Source of the DNA: an uncultured Methylobacillus sp.
Lineage (GTDB): Bacteria > Pseudomonadota > Gammaproteobacteria > Burkholderiales > Methylophilaceae
Length of the DNA: 14,327 bases
NCBI GenBank assembly: GCA_946481235.1
Contig: CAMLME010000029.1
Coordinates: forward strand, 1-14,327
Direction of reading: 5' to 3'
The position numbers were made by a program, and so were the translations under genes. The notes beneath the pieces were generated by a model. The model did no database searches. It had not been told where the DNA came from and was given only the letters and a program-made list of their open reading frames with translations. Below are positions 6,787-14,327 of this stretch, in pieces (position 1 is the stretch's first letter; every line of letters starts with the position of its first letter).

Positions 6787-9700
6787 GTGTCCGACTTTGA
6801 TATTGGCCCGTTAAGCTGGGTTAAAGACGAAATCGACCAGGCGTTGGCCCAGGCCCTCGCCAAGGTCGACGAATTTGCCGCTTCGCCTTTCGATTCCAGC
6901 CCGTTGCGTTTTTGCCTGACCCACGTTCACCAGGTCAGCGGCGCACTTTCCATGGTTGGCCTGGACGGGGCACAGCGATTTTCCGGTGAAATCGAGGCTT
7001 ACCTTGCCGCACTGGAGAAACATTCCGTTTCGGCCAGTCCGGAAAACCTGGAAGTGCTGGCGCGTGCCTTGCGCGCCTTGCTGCAATATCTCCAGTCGCT
7101 GGTCGACGGTGCTCCGGATATCCCGTTGCGACTGTTTCCCGAATTCAAGGCGATGCAGGAAGCGTTGGGTGCTGAGGTCATTCAGGAAAGCGAGCTGTTT
7201 TTCCCCGACCTGTTCAATAGTGCCCCGGCCGACCTGGAAACATTTATTCCGGAAGGCATGGAGTTATCGGCCTATCTGAACGAGCAGGGCCAGAAATACC
7301 GCAAGTTATTGGTGCAATGGCTGCGTTTGCCGCAGGATGAGAGCCTGATTCTCGGCATGCGCGACGCGCTGATTGCGGTGGAACGTGCGCAGGCGCTGCC
7401 GTCGCAAAAAACATTATGGTGGGTCGCTGCAGGTTTGCTGGAAGCCATTGCGCATGGCGTGCTGGCACTCGACAAGAATACGCGCCAGCTCTGCGTGCAG
7501 TTGGAACGTCAGATTCATTATCATGCCCAGGGCAACGCCAAGCCGAATACCCGCATGCTGCGGGATGCGCTGTATTACGTTGCAATCAGCACTCCGGTTT
7601 CCGAGCGGTTGCGCGATATCAAACGTGTATTCGAGCTCGACAAATATTACGAAGGCGATGCGGCGGAGGCATCCGGAAGACGACTCGCAGCGACCGTCGA
7701 TGACGAATCCTTGAGTGCTGTTCGCGCAGGCTTGAGCGATCTCAAGGACTGCTGGATGCAAGTCTCGACAGGCGACGCTGCACAGCTGGCGGTATTCCTG
7801 GACAAGGCCAGGAATCTGACGTCGGCAGCGGAAAACGGTCGCGACGAACTGAAGCAGTCTCTGTTCGATATTCAGGCTTGCGCAGAGATATTGGCGGTTG
7901 CGGAAGAACCGCTGGACGCGCTTTTCTCCATCGAGATGGCGACAACGCTGCTGATGCTGGAAAGCGCACTGGGTTCCGTCGGCAAGTCGCTGGATAGTGC
8001 TTTGCAAGGTGCCGCTGGGCAAGCCGCGGCGATGCGTGCCATGTTGCCGGGCGCCGAGACGCTGCCCGAAAGCCATGCCGTACCCGAGGCGAGTCAGGAC
8101 GAAACGCTGGCAGTGCTGGCACAGGTCGCCGATGAAATTCGTGCGAATTTGCAGCGCATCGAGCAAACGCTGGATGATTTTTTCCGCGATGCTGAAATGC
8201 GTGGTGAATTGCTGAAAGTTTCGCCTCTGTTCAAGCAGGTGGGCGGTGCCTTCCTCATGCTGGATCAACCAGTCGCAGCCGAGGTGATCCAGGGCTGCCA
8301 GGCTTTGGTCGAGCGGTTTGCGCAGCCTGCTGCGCAAGTCACCGTGGAAGAGTTCGAACTTGTCGCGGAAAGCCTGAGCTCGCTTGGTTTCTATCTCGAC
8401 CGCTTGCTGAAAGGCGATGGTGAAGCAATCCGTGCTATCGATCCGCTGCCTGCGCGTTTGTCGGCAGCACTGGAAACGATGCCGGCCGCGGATACGCAAG
8501 CGCAGATGGAGGTACTTCCGGCCGAAGAGCCGGCCGCGCCGGATATCATTGTCGATCGCGCACTCGACGACGAATTGCTGGAGGTCTACCTGACCGAAGC
8601 CGGCGAAGTGTACGAAACCATCCTGGCTTGCATCCAGACGTTGCGCGCGCAGCCGGATAACAACGAAGCATTGGTCACGGTGCGGCGTGCCTTTCACACT
8701 CTCAAAGGTAGCGGCCGTACCGTTGGCCTCACGGCGATGGGCGACGTGGCGTGGGCTGTCGAGCAATTGCTGAACCATCTGCTCGAAACACGCAGCGGGA
8801 TTACAACTCCTGTGCTGGATTTCATCGACAGCGTGAGCGCGCAGTTCCAAGAATGGGTAAAACAACTATTCACCAACGGCTCCGCGACACTGACCCCGGG
8901 AAGCTGGAAGTCGCGCGCCGAGGCACTGCTGCGTTCCTGTTTGCAGGAACTGAACGTGGAAGCTATTCCGGAGGTGCCGGTCGCGCCTCCGCAAGCTGTC
9001 ACGGAAACGACGGAAGGCCCTGTCGAAGAGGTCGTCGTCATCGGCGGCAAGCAGTCGGTGAACCGGCAGCTATTCGAGATATTTCTTGCTGAGGCGCAAT
9101 CCAACCTGGCGTTGTTGCAGCAACTGCTGGCAGCCGCCCGTACGCAAGACGAACCGCCCATTCCCGATATCGCGCGGCCTGCCCATACCTTGGGCGGCGT
9201 GGCACGCACGGTTGGCCTGACTGCACTCTCGGATCTCGGGGCGGCCGTGGAATCCTGGCTGGAAGCGATAGTTCCGCGCTTCAAGGCGCTGACGGCAGAT
9301 GAGTTGCACCTCTTCGATCAGTCTCTGCTTGCCTTGCAGGCGATGCTGCAGAAGGTTCAAAACCACAGGCAACCCGTGGCGGCCAAGTGGCTATGCAACG
9401 CATTGCGCAAAGCTACGGCAGCCAAGGAGGTAGCTGTCGAGTCCTCCACTGAGGAAGCTGTCGAAGCGGTGCCTGCAGAGGTTTTGGCTGTTGAGCCTGA
9501 GGCTGCCTTGCCGGAACCGCAACCGGCGACTTCGGCAGCCACGCCGGATAGCGTGCCGTCTTTCGTGCCAGTGGTGGAAACTGCCAATGTCGACCAGCAA
9601 CTGCTGGAAGTATTTCTCGAGGAATCGAACGAACTCATGCCGCTGGTCGGCAGGCAATTGCGCGAATGGCAGTCCGATCCCAAAGGTGTTGATGCGCAGC

Positions 9701-11772
9701 AGGGTTTGCAGCGTGCATTGCACACGCTGAAAGGCAGCGCGCGCATGGCTGGGGCGTTGCGCATGGGCGACGATCTGCACGAGCTTGAAACCCAGGTGGT
9801 GAAGGCGCTTGAGAAGGGAGCGCCGACGGCGCGCAGCTTTACCGGTTTCTTCAAGCAATACGACAGCATCAGCGATCAACTGGATGAGTTGCGTCAGCAC
9901 GCCGAAGCGCCAATTGCCGTGCCGCTGTCTCAGTCTGAGTCAGGCAGGGAAGTCGCACAGACGATAGAAACCATTTCCGTAGCGCCGATGATGCGCGTGC
10001 GTTCGGAGGCCATCGACAACCTCGTCAACGAAGCTGGCGAAGTCAGTATTGCGCGCTCGCGGATCGAACGGCAAATGGAAACCTTCAAGTCTGCATTGCT
10101 GGAATTGACCGATAGCGTGATCCGCCTGCGCAGCCAGTTGCGCGAAGCGGAAATCGAGGCGGAAACGCAGATGCAGTCGCGCTTGACCCAATTGCAGGAG
10201 GCGCACGAAACGTTCGATCCGCTCGAGTTCGACCGCTATACGCGCTCACAGGAATTGACGCGCATGATGGCCGAGAGCGTGCACGACGTGGCGACGGTGC
10301 AGCAGGGCCTGATGGTCAACCTGAACGAAACCGAAGCGGCGCTGAACGAACAATCGCGCATGACCAAGCAATTGCAACAGGGTCTGATGCGGACGCGCAT
10401 GGTGCGCTTCGAGAACATATCTGAGCGCCTGCACCGTATCGTTCGCCAGACGGCTACCGAGCTCAAGAAGCCGGCCGATCTCGAGATCAAGGGCGAGTCG
10501 GTGGAAATCGACCGCAGTGTGCTCGAAAAAATGGCAGGGCCGCTGGAACATCTGTTGCGCAATGCGATTGCCCACGGTCTGGAAGATGCCAGAAAGCGTA
10601 CCACGCTGAAAAAGCCCAAGGCGGGCCAGGTACAAGTTCAGGCGCGCCAGGAAGGCAATGAAATCATTCTTTCGCTGAGTGATGACGGCAGCGGGCTGGA
10701 TTACGAAAAAATCAAGGCCAAGGCGGCCAGTCTCGGCATGCTGGACGGAGCGCAAGGAAGCAGTCCGTCCGAACTCATTTCGCTGATTTTTGAACCCGGG
10801 TTCTCTACATCGGACGATGTGACTCAGGTGGCGGGACGAGGCGTCGGACTGGATGCGGTGCGTGCCGAGATCACGGCACTCGGTGGCCGTATCGAAGTCG
10901 CTTCCGAGACTGGCCATGGATGCACGTTCACGATTTACCTCCCGCTGACACTGGCGGTCAATCAGACCGTACTGGTCCGTGTTGGAACTGAAGAATTCCT
11001 GCTGCCCGCGCCCATGGTCGAACAGGTGCAGAAGATCAAGCACAGCGCATTGGCTTCGATACAGGAGCAAGGCCAATTCAACTGGGGCGGGCGCGACTAT
11101 CCTTTATATTACCTGTCGCACTTGCTGGGCCGTCCGGTCCAGCCCGAGCCGCAGGCCTATACGCCGGTGATGCTGCTGCGTAGCGGCGCACGCCGGATCG
11201 CGCTGATCGTCGATGAAATCCGCGGCAATCGCGAAATCGTAGTCAAGAACATCGGCCCGCAACTGGCTGGCATGGGTAGTATTGCCGGAGCTACGGTGAT
11301 GGGTGATGGCAAGGTGATGCTGGTCCTGAACCCGATCCACATGGCTTTCCGCGAAACGCTGGCTGCCGAAGTGGTGCACGAGGCGGCAATTGCCGAAAGC
11401 GCGAAACTGCCGACCATCATGGTGGTGGACGATTCGCTGACCATGCGCAAGGTGATTTCGCGCCTGCTGACGCGTGAGGGCTATCACCCGCTGGCCGCCA
11501 AGGACGGCGTGGATGCGCTGCAGCAACTGGAGTCGGTGTTGCCGGAGGTGATCCTGCTGGATATCGAAATGCCGCGGATGGATGGCTTCGAGTTATCGCG
11601 TGCGGTACGCGGCAATCCGCGGACCGCACATATCCCGCTGATCGTCATCAGCTCGCGCACGGCTGACAAGCATCGCAAGTACGCCGAAGAGCTCGGCGTC
11701 AACGTCTACCTTGGAAAACCTTACCAGGAAGAAGAGCTGCTCACGCATATCGCGAGCTTCACTTCAAAGTAA
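6787..11772 (+). CDS. pilL: Hybrid chemosensory histidine kinase PilL/ChpA (multi-Hpt, CheA-type, C-terminal receiver)
   Basis: 1661 residues; kinase of the Pil-Chp pathway, expected to phosphorylate PilG and PilH. The GTG start, 18 bp after pilJ, is supported by family similarity from the first residues (LSWVKDEI, then RFCLTHVHQVSGALSMV), although no clear ribosome site precedes it. Order: degenerate Hpt-like domain with H48; helical region 160-540 without a phospho-His motif; Hpt H637 (HTLKGSGRTVGL); Hpt H800 (HTLGGVARTVG, the usual Lys replaced by Gly); acidic Ala/Pro/Glu-rich linker (about 905-945); Hpt H979 (HTLKGSARMAG); dimerisation coiled coil (about 1065-1215); HATPase with N-box N1259/H1263, G1 box D1299-DGSG, F-box FEPGFST near 1335 and G2 box G1350-RGVG; CheW domain (about 1389-1520); receiver with D1548/D1549, phospho-acceptor D1592, S1622/S1623 and K1644. 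Pseudomonas ChpA has 2472 residues and eight phosphotransfer-type domains, so this is a reduced version. All kinase boxes look intact. Confidence 0.94.
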   Translation: MSDFDIGPLSWVKDEIDQALAQALAKVDEFAASPFDSSPLRFCLTHVHQVSGALSMVGLDGAQRFSGEIEAYLAALEKHSVSASPENLEVLARALRALLQYLQSLVDGAPDIPLRLFPEFKAMQEALGAEVIQESELFFPDLFNSAPADLETFIPEGMELSAYLNEQGQKYRKLLVQWLRLPQDESLILGMRDALIAVERAQALPSQKTLWWVAAGLLEAIAHGVLALDKNTRQLCVQLERQIHYHAQGNAKPNTRMLRDALYYVAISTPVSERLRDIKRVFELDKYYEGDAAEASGRRLAATVDDESLSAVRAGLSDLKDCWMQVSTGDAAQLAVFLDKARNLTSAAENGRDELKQSLFDIQACAEILAVAEEPLDALFSIEMATTLLMLESALGSVGKSLDSALQGAAGQAAAMRAMLPGAETLPESHAVPEASQDETLAVLAQVADEIRANLQRIEQTLDDFFRDAEMRGELLKVSPLFKQVGGAFLMLDQPVAAEVIQGCQALVERFAQPAAQVTVEEFELVAESLSSLGFYLDRLLKGDGEAIRAIDPLPARLSAALETMPAADTQAQMEVLPAEEPAAPDIIVDRALDDELLEVYLTEAGEVYETILACIQTLRAQPDNNEALVTVRRAFHTLKGSGRTVGLTAMGDVAWAVEQLLNHLLETRSGITTPVLDFIDSVSAQFQEWVKQLFTNGSATLTPGSWKSRAEALLRSCLQELNVEAIPEVPVAPPQAVTETTEGPVEEVVVIGGKQSVNRQLFEIFLAEAQSNLALLQQLLAAARTQDEPPIPDIARPAHTLGGVARTVGLTALSDLGAAVESWLEAIVPRFKALTADELHLFDQSLLALQAMLQKVQNHRQPVAAKWLCNALRKATAAKEVAVESSTEEAVEAVPAEVLAVEPEAALPEPQPATSAATPDSVPSFVPVVETANVDQQLLEVFLEESNELMPLVGRQLREWQSDPKGVDAQQGLQRALHTLKGSARMAGALRMGDDLHELETQVVKALEKGAPTARSFTGFFKQYDSISDQLDELRQHAEAPIAVPLSQSESGREVAQTIETISVAPMMRVRSEAIDNLVNEAGEVSIARSRIERQMETFKSALLELTDSVIRLRSQLREAEIEAETQMQSRLTQLQEAHETFDPLEFDRYTRSQELTRMMAESVHDVATVQQGLMVNLNETEAALNEQSRMTKQLQQGLMRTRMVRFENISERLHRIVRQTATELKKPADLEIKGESVEIDRSVLEKMAGPLEHLLRNAIAHGLEDARKRTTLKKPKAGQVQVQARQEGNEIILSLSDDGSGLDYEKIKAKAASLGMLDGAQGSSPSELISLIFEPGFSTSDDVTQVAGRGVGLDAVRAEITALGGRIEVASETGHGCTFTIYLPLTLAVNQTVLVRVGTEEFLLPAPMVEQVQKIKHSALASIQEQGQFNWGGRDYPLYYLSHLLGRPVQPEPQAYTPVMLLRSGARRIALIVDEIRGNREIVVKNIGPQLAGMGSIAGATVMGDGKVMLVLNPIHMAFRETLAAEVVHEAAIAESAKLPTIMVVDDSLTMRKVISRLLTREGYHPLAAKDGVDALQQLESVLPEVILLDIEMPRMDGFELSRAVRGNPRTAHIPLIVISSRTADKHRKYAEELGVNVYLGKPYQEEELLTHIASFTSK

Positions 11773-11792
11773 CCGCGAAATCCTTCGGCATG

Positions 11793-11817
11793 GCGCTGGA
11801 GTAGGGCCTCTCCACGC
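11793..11817 (+). terminator. Hairpin downstream of pilL (possible weak terminator)
   Basis: GCG-(c)-TGGAG at 11793-11801 pairs with CTCCA-CGC at 11810-11817 around an 8-nt loop: an 8-bp stem with one bulged base, 20 bp after the pilL stop. There is no T-run directly after it. It may reduce read-through into the next gene, or protect the 3' end of the operon mRNA. Confidence 0.3.
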
Positions 11818-11825
11818 AATGCCGA

Positions 11826-11854
11826 TTCCCAGCGGCGGCTGCATCGGGTAGTAT
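11826..11854 (+). promoter_or_regulatory. Candidate promoter for the PAS-GGDEF-EAL gene
   Basis: TTCCCA (11826-11831) and TAGTAT (11849-11854), each with 4 of 6 consensus matches, are 17 bp apart and lie about 45 bp upstream of ATG 11899. Together with the preceding hairpin, this suggests the gene may be a separate transcription unit from pilL. The match is weak. Confidence 0.28.
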
Positions 11855-11898
11855 TTTTCGAGGTGCACTTTGCATCCATTCTCATCCAGAAAGACCAA

Positions 11899-13869
11899 AT
11901 GGCCGAGCCACAGCCAGTCAGCATGACAACCGAAGCCGCTTCTGGCACCGCGCCCGGCGTATTGAGGCTGGTGATTGTTTATGCAGCGTTTGGTGCGCTT
12001 TGGATATTGTTTTCCGACAAGGCGGTCGAACTGTTATTTCGCACTCCCGAACAAATCACATGGGCCAGCCTGGTCAAGGGCTGGCTGTTTGTCGGCGTGA
12101 CCTCGCTCTTGCTTTACGGATTGGTGCGGCGCCTGGTTGACAAGATTCTTGTTGCATCCGTAAGTGAGCGTGAAAGCGAGCGTAGCTTTCGCCTATTGAC
12201 CGAGCAGGTCCCCGCCATCATTTATCGCGCCGGACTCGACAAAGACAGCAAGACCATTTATGTCAGCCCGCGTGTCGCCAAGCTGGGCTATGAAGCCGAC
12301 GAATGGGTGAGTTCGCCGGGTATGTGGGAAAGGTTGATCCATCCCGAAGATCGGTCACGGGTGATGCAGCAACTGGCCGAATCGCACCGTAACGGGGGGC
12401 CATTTTCATCGGAATACCGTTTGCGAACCAGAGAAGGGGAGTGGCGGTATTTCAGCGACGAGGCACAGCCCGTTCTCGATGAAGCCGGGAATGCGTTATA
12501 CATGCAAGGGGTTATGCTCGACATCACCGAGCGCAAGCAGTCCGAAGCCAATGTCCATCGACTGGCCTATTACGATTCACTCACAGGGTTGCCCAACCGC
12601 ATCCTGCTGATGGATCGCTTGGGGCAGATCCTTACCCTGTCGCGACGCGAAAAGCGTGCGTGTGCAATCATTTTCCTGAATATCGATCGCTTGAAAACGC
12701 TGAACGATGCTTTAGGGCACGCCGCCGGCGACCTTCTATTGAAAGCGGTTGCTGACCGCCTGTCGAGCATCCTGCGCGAGGACGACACGCTGGCGCGGAT
12801 GACCGGAGACGAGTTCGCCATTCTTCTGCAAAACCTGGACACTGCGGCACATGTCGCCAGCCGTCATGCGCACGTAGTAGTCGAAAAGATTCATCATGCG
12901 ATGAAGCAGCCGTTCAGCAGCGGCGTGGAAGATGTAACGATTACCGTCAGCCTGGGCGTGACCTTGTTCCCCGAGTTGGAGCATGATGCCCCGGACGATA
13001 TCCTGCGCCGGGCGGATACCGCATTGCATCGAGCCAAGAAAAGCGGAGGTAACCAGACCGCCTTCTTCGAAACCGACATGGAGCAGATCGCAAGCCAGCG
13101 CTTCCTCGTCGAGCGTGAGTTGCGTCAGGCCATACGTACCGACGAGTTGCAGCTCTACCTGCAATCGCAAGTGGATGCCGATGGCAAGGTTGTCGGCGCC
13201 GAGGCATTGGTGCGCTGGCAGCACCCCGTGCGCGGCCTGGTCATGCCGGCCGCGTTTGTGCCGATTGCCGAGGAGTCGGACCTGATCATCGATCTGGACG
13301 GATGGATGCTGAAGCAGGTTTGTCGCTTGCTAACCATGGAAAGCGTCGCGGATATGCCGGTACGAATTTCCGTGAACATCAGTCCCCGTCATTTCCGCCA
13401 GCCCGGATTCGTGGAGTCTCTGCGCAACCTGCTGGCGCTCACCGGCGCCGATCCCACCCATCTCACGCTGGAAGTGACGGAAGGCCTGATGATCGACAAC
13501 ATCAACGGCATCGTCGCCAAAATGACCGAGCTTGCTGCGCTGGGCATCCATTTCTCGGTGGACGATTTCGGTACCGGCTATTCGTCACTCGCCTACCTCA
13601 AGCGCTTGCCCATCCATGAACTCAAGATCGACAAGACATTCGTCCAGGATGCCCCGGACGATCCGGACGATGCTGCGCTGGTCGAAGTGATACTTTCCGT
13701 CGCCAGCCATCTCAGGCTGAAAATTGTTGCGGAAGGAGTGGAAAACCAGGCCCAGGCCGATTTTCTGAATGCCCGGGCCAAGGTGATTCATCAGGGGTAT
13801 TTATTTTCCAAGCCGGAGCCGGCGCAGGTGTGGCTGGAGCGCACGCTGGGTTTGGAGCATCCGCATTAG
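11899..13869 (+). CDS. Membrane-anchored PAS-GGDEF-EAL protein, probable c-di-GMP phosphodiesterase
   Basis: 656 residues from ATG 11899, which follows AGAAAG. A GTG at 11863 would add 12 residues but has no ribosome site; ATG 11923 is also possible. Two membrane segments (about 21-39 and 56-76) form a hairpin with a short outer loop. A PAS domain (about 95-213) ends in the usual DITERKQ. The GGDEF domain (about 218-375) is degenerate: the first metal-binding Asp is N261 (FLNIDRLK), and the signature reads T302-GDEF. An I-site R293-x-x-D296 is kept exactly five residues before TGDEF. The EAL domain (about 390-640) looks intact: E435-AL, N493, E525, D555/D556 in DDFGTGYSS, K576, E612 and E615 in EGVE. 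The likely role is breakdown of c-di-GMP, with PAS sensing and c-di-GMP or GTP binding by GGDEF as possible regulation (inference). It lies 126 bp after pilL, so a link to pilus control is plausible but unproven. Confidence 0.9.
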   Translation: MAEPQPVSMTTEAASGTAPGVLRLVIVYAAFGALWILFSDKAVELLFRTPEQITWASLVKGWLFVGVTSLLLYGLVRRLVDKILVASVSERESERSFRLLTEQVPAIIYRAGLDKDSKTIYVSPRVAKLGYEADEWVSSPGMWERLIHPEDRSRVMQQLAESHRNGGPFSSEYRLRTREGEWRYFSDEAQPVLDEAGNALYMQGVMLDITERKQSEANVHRLAYYDSLTGLPNRILLMDRLGQILTLSRREKRACAIIFLNIDRLKTLNDALGHAAGDLLLKAVADRLSSILREDDTLARMTGDEFAILLQNLDTAAHVASRHAHVVVEKIHHAMKQPFSSGVEDVTITVSLGVTLFPELEHDAPDDILRRADTALHRAKKSGGNQTAFFETDMEQIASQRFLVERELRQAIRTDELQLYLQSQVDADGKVVGAEALVRWQHPVRGLVMPAAFVPIAEESDLIIDLDGWMLKQVCRLLTMESVADMPVRISVNISPRHFRQPGFVESLRNLLALTGADPTHLTLEVTEGLMIDNINGIVAKMTELAALGIHFSVDDFGTGYSSLAYLKRLPIHELKIDKTFVQDAPDDPDDAALVEVILSVASHLRLKIVAEGVENQAQADFLNARAKVIHQGYLFSKPEPAQVWLERTLGLEHPH

Positions 13870-13881
13870 TTAATCCACGAC

Positions 13882-13889
13882 AAGGAGGA
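13882..13889 (+). promoter_or_regulatory. Strong ribosome binding site of the dodecin gene
   Basis: AAGGAGGA lies 4 bases before ATG 13894. It is the best Shine-Dalgarno match in the window, suggesting that the dodecin is translated much more strongly than the signalling genes upstream. Confidence 0.7.
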
Positions 13890-13893
13890 CACC

Positions 13894-14106
13894 ATGAGTG
13901 CACATGTCTACAAATTGATTGAATTGGTCGGTTCATCGCCCAACGGTTCGGACGAAGCGATACGCAACGCGATTGCCAAGGCCGAGCAAAGCGTGAAGCA
14001 CATGGACTGGTTCGAGGTGGTGGAAACGCGCGGCTGCATCATGGAAGGCAAGATCGCGCACTGGCAAGTCACCATCAAGGTCGGCTTCCGGGTGGAAGAC
14101 CACTAA
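13894..14106 (+). CDS. Dodecin, flavin-binding storage/buffer protein
   Basis: 70 residues, usual dodecin length. The family forms hollow dodecamers that bind flavin (FMN, riboflavin or lumichrome) and, in some bacteria, coenzyme A, buffering free flavin in the cytoplasm. Visible features: N-terminal [12 protein letters not shown] strand, helix with [16 protein letters not shown], then [11 protein letters not shown] with W39 as the flavin-stacking Trp and R46, and a final strand [15 protein letters not shown] with Q58 at the flavin-contact position. It starts 24 bp after the GGDEF-EAL stop, so it may share that transcript, and it has a strong ribosome site of its own. No functional tie to pilus control is known; the proximity may be accidental. 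Confidence 0.93.
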   Translation: MSAHVYKLIELVGSSPNGSDEAIRNAIAKAEQSVKHMDWFEVVETRGCIMEGKIAHWQVTIKVGFRVEDH

Positions 14107-14117
14107 TCATTATTAAT

Positions 14118-14141
14118 CCGGCGGGCTGCAAGGACTGCCGG
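14118..14141 (+). other. Small hairpin after dodecin
   Basis: CCGGCGG (14118-14124) pairs with CTGCCGG (14135-14141), 7 bp with one G-T pair and a 10-nt loop, 12 bp after the dodecin stop. No T-run follows. It may act together with the next hairpin. Confidence 0.35.
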
Positions 14142-14160
14142 CGCGCTTGAATCATTACAC

Positions 14161-14190
14161 CGTACCGGAATCTCATTCGGGTGCGTTTCT
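14161..14190 (+). terminator. Probable intrinsic terminator after dodecin
   Basis: Bases 14161-14171 and 14175-14185 form an 11-bp stem with one G-G mismatch, one T-G wobble and a CTC loop, followed by TTTCT. It would end the dodecin transcript before the RNB gene. The T-run is short, so efficiency is uncertain. Confidence 0.5.
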
Positions 14191-14258
14191 AAGCGTTTGC
14201 CCGACGTTACCTGTCAATCCACGGTAAAATAGCGGCCAATCCATTCCGTAGTCACTCA

Positions 14259-14327
14259 ATGAACGTTTTTTACGAAGAGGAAGGCAGCTTCAAGGTTGCC
14301 TCCGTCATGACCGAAAATCCCGGTTCG
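14259..14327 (+). CDS. RNB-family exoribonuclease (RNase II/R type), N-terminal fragment cut by window edge
   Basis: Only 23 codons are visible, open to the last base. The start MNVFYEEEGSFKVASV resembles the N-terminus of the RNase II-like (RNB) exoribonucleases of betaproteobacteria, which begin MNVFYEEDG-FKV. Such enzymes degrade RNA from the 3' end in the cytoplasm. No clear ribosome site precedes the ATG. A TAAAAT element (14225-14230) could be a -10 box, but no -35 at suitable spacing is present. The catalytic domain is outside the window, so the call rests on remembered family resemblance of a short segment. Confidence 0.65.
   Translation, partial: MNVFYEEEGSFKVASVMTENPGS

Noticed and set aside
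7414..8865. 483-codon open frame on the minus strand
   Set aside because: Antisense to the middle of pilL, with no motif; the pilL frame shows Hpt motifs and family-like sequence here.
11863..11898. GTG 11863 start for the GGDEF-EAL protein
   Set aside because: No ribosome site precedes it; ATG 11899 follows AGAAAG. It cannot be fully excluded.
12394..12399. Six-G run in the PAS domain of the GGDEF-EAL gene
   Set aside because: Six bases is too short to suggest slippage in DNA of this composition.
14197..14230. Promoter for the RNB gene (TTGCCC or TTACCT with TAAAAT)
   Set aside because: The spacers would be 22 or 12 bp, both outside the workable range; only the -10-like box looks good.
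1..14327. CRISPR arrays, insertion sequences, tRNA or rRNA genes, integrases
   Set aside because: None seen: no regularly spaced repeats, no transposase or integrase motifs, and no tRNA-like folds noticed. The window looks like ordinary chromosomal DNA rather than a mobile region.

Overview
The window is moderately GC-rich, gene-dense DNA from a Gram-negative proteobacterium. A betaproteobacterium is most likely: the HrpA helicase tail, the pilGHIJ-pilL order, the dodecin sequence and the MNVFYEEEG start of an RNase II-type protein all resemble genes of that class. This rests on remembered family resemblance, not on a database search.

Layout: the left edge (1-2154, +) is the C-terminal 717 codons of the DEAH-box RNA helicase hrpA. 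It converges on a FIST-domain sensory protein gene (2186-3340, -). A 376-bp gap (3341-3716) follows, with three perfect palindromes, an 8-bp direct repeat and a candidate promoter. From it the main operon runs rightward (3717-11772): pilG and pilH (single-domain response regulators), pilI (CheW-type adaptor), pilJ (methyl-accepting chemoreceptor) and pilL (1661-residue CheA-type hybrid kinase, the ChpA homologue). After a short gap with a hairpin and a weak promoter candidate comes a membrane-bound PAS-GGDEF-EAL protein (11899-13869), then a dodecin (13894-14106), a likely terminator (14161-14190) and the first 23 codons of an RNase II/RNB-family exoribonuclease (14259 to the right edge).

How the genes work together: pilGHIJL encode the Pil-Chp chemosensory pathway, which controls type IV pilus extension and retraction (twitching motility, surface sensing). 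PilJ receives the signal, PilI couples it to the kinase PilL, and phosphoryl groups pass from PilL to PilG and PilH. The locus is compact: no pilK (CheR) or chpB (CheB) is present, PilJ has a short periplasmic domain, and PilL is far shorter than Pseudomonas ChpA. The PAS-GGDEF-EAL protein has a degenerate cyclase site, a retained I-site and an intact EAL site, so it is probably a c-di-GMP phosphodiesterase. With the divergent FIST gene, it suggests that pilus control, c-di-GMP and a small-molecule sensor meet here. That link is inferred from gene order only.

I do not see a wholly unknown system. The points most worth a second look are an eight-G tract in codons 18-21 of pilJ, the catalytic-site pattern of the GGDEF-EAL protein, the departures from consensus in the PilL Hpt domains, and the structured pilG-FIST intergenic region.
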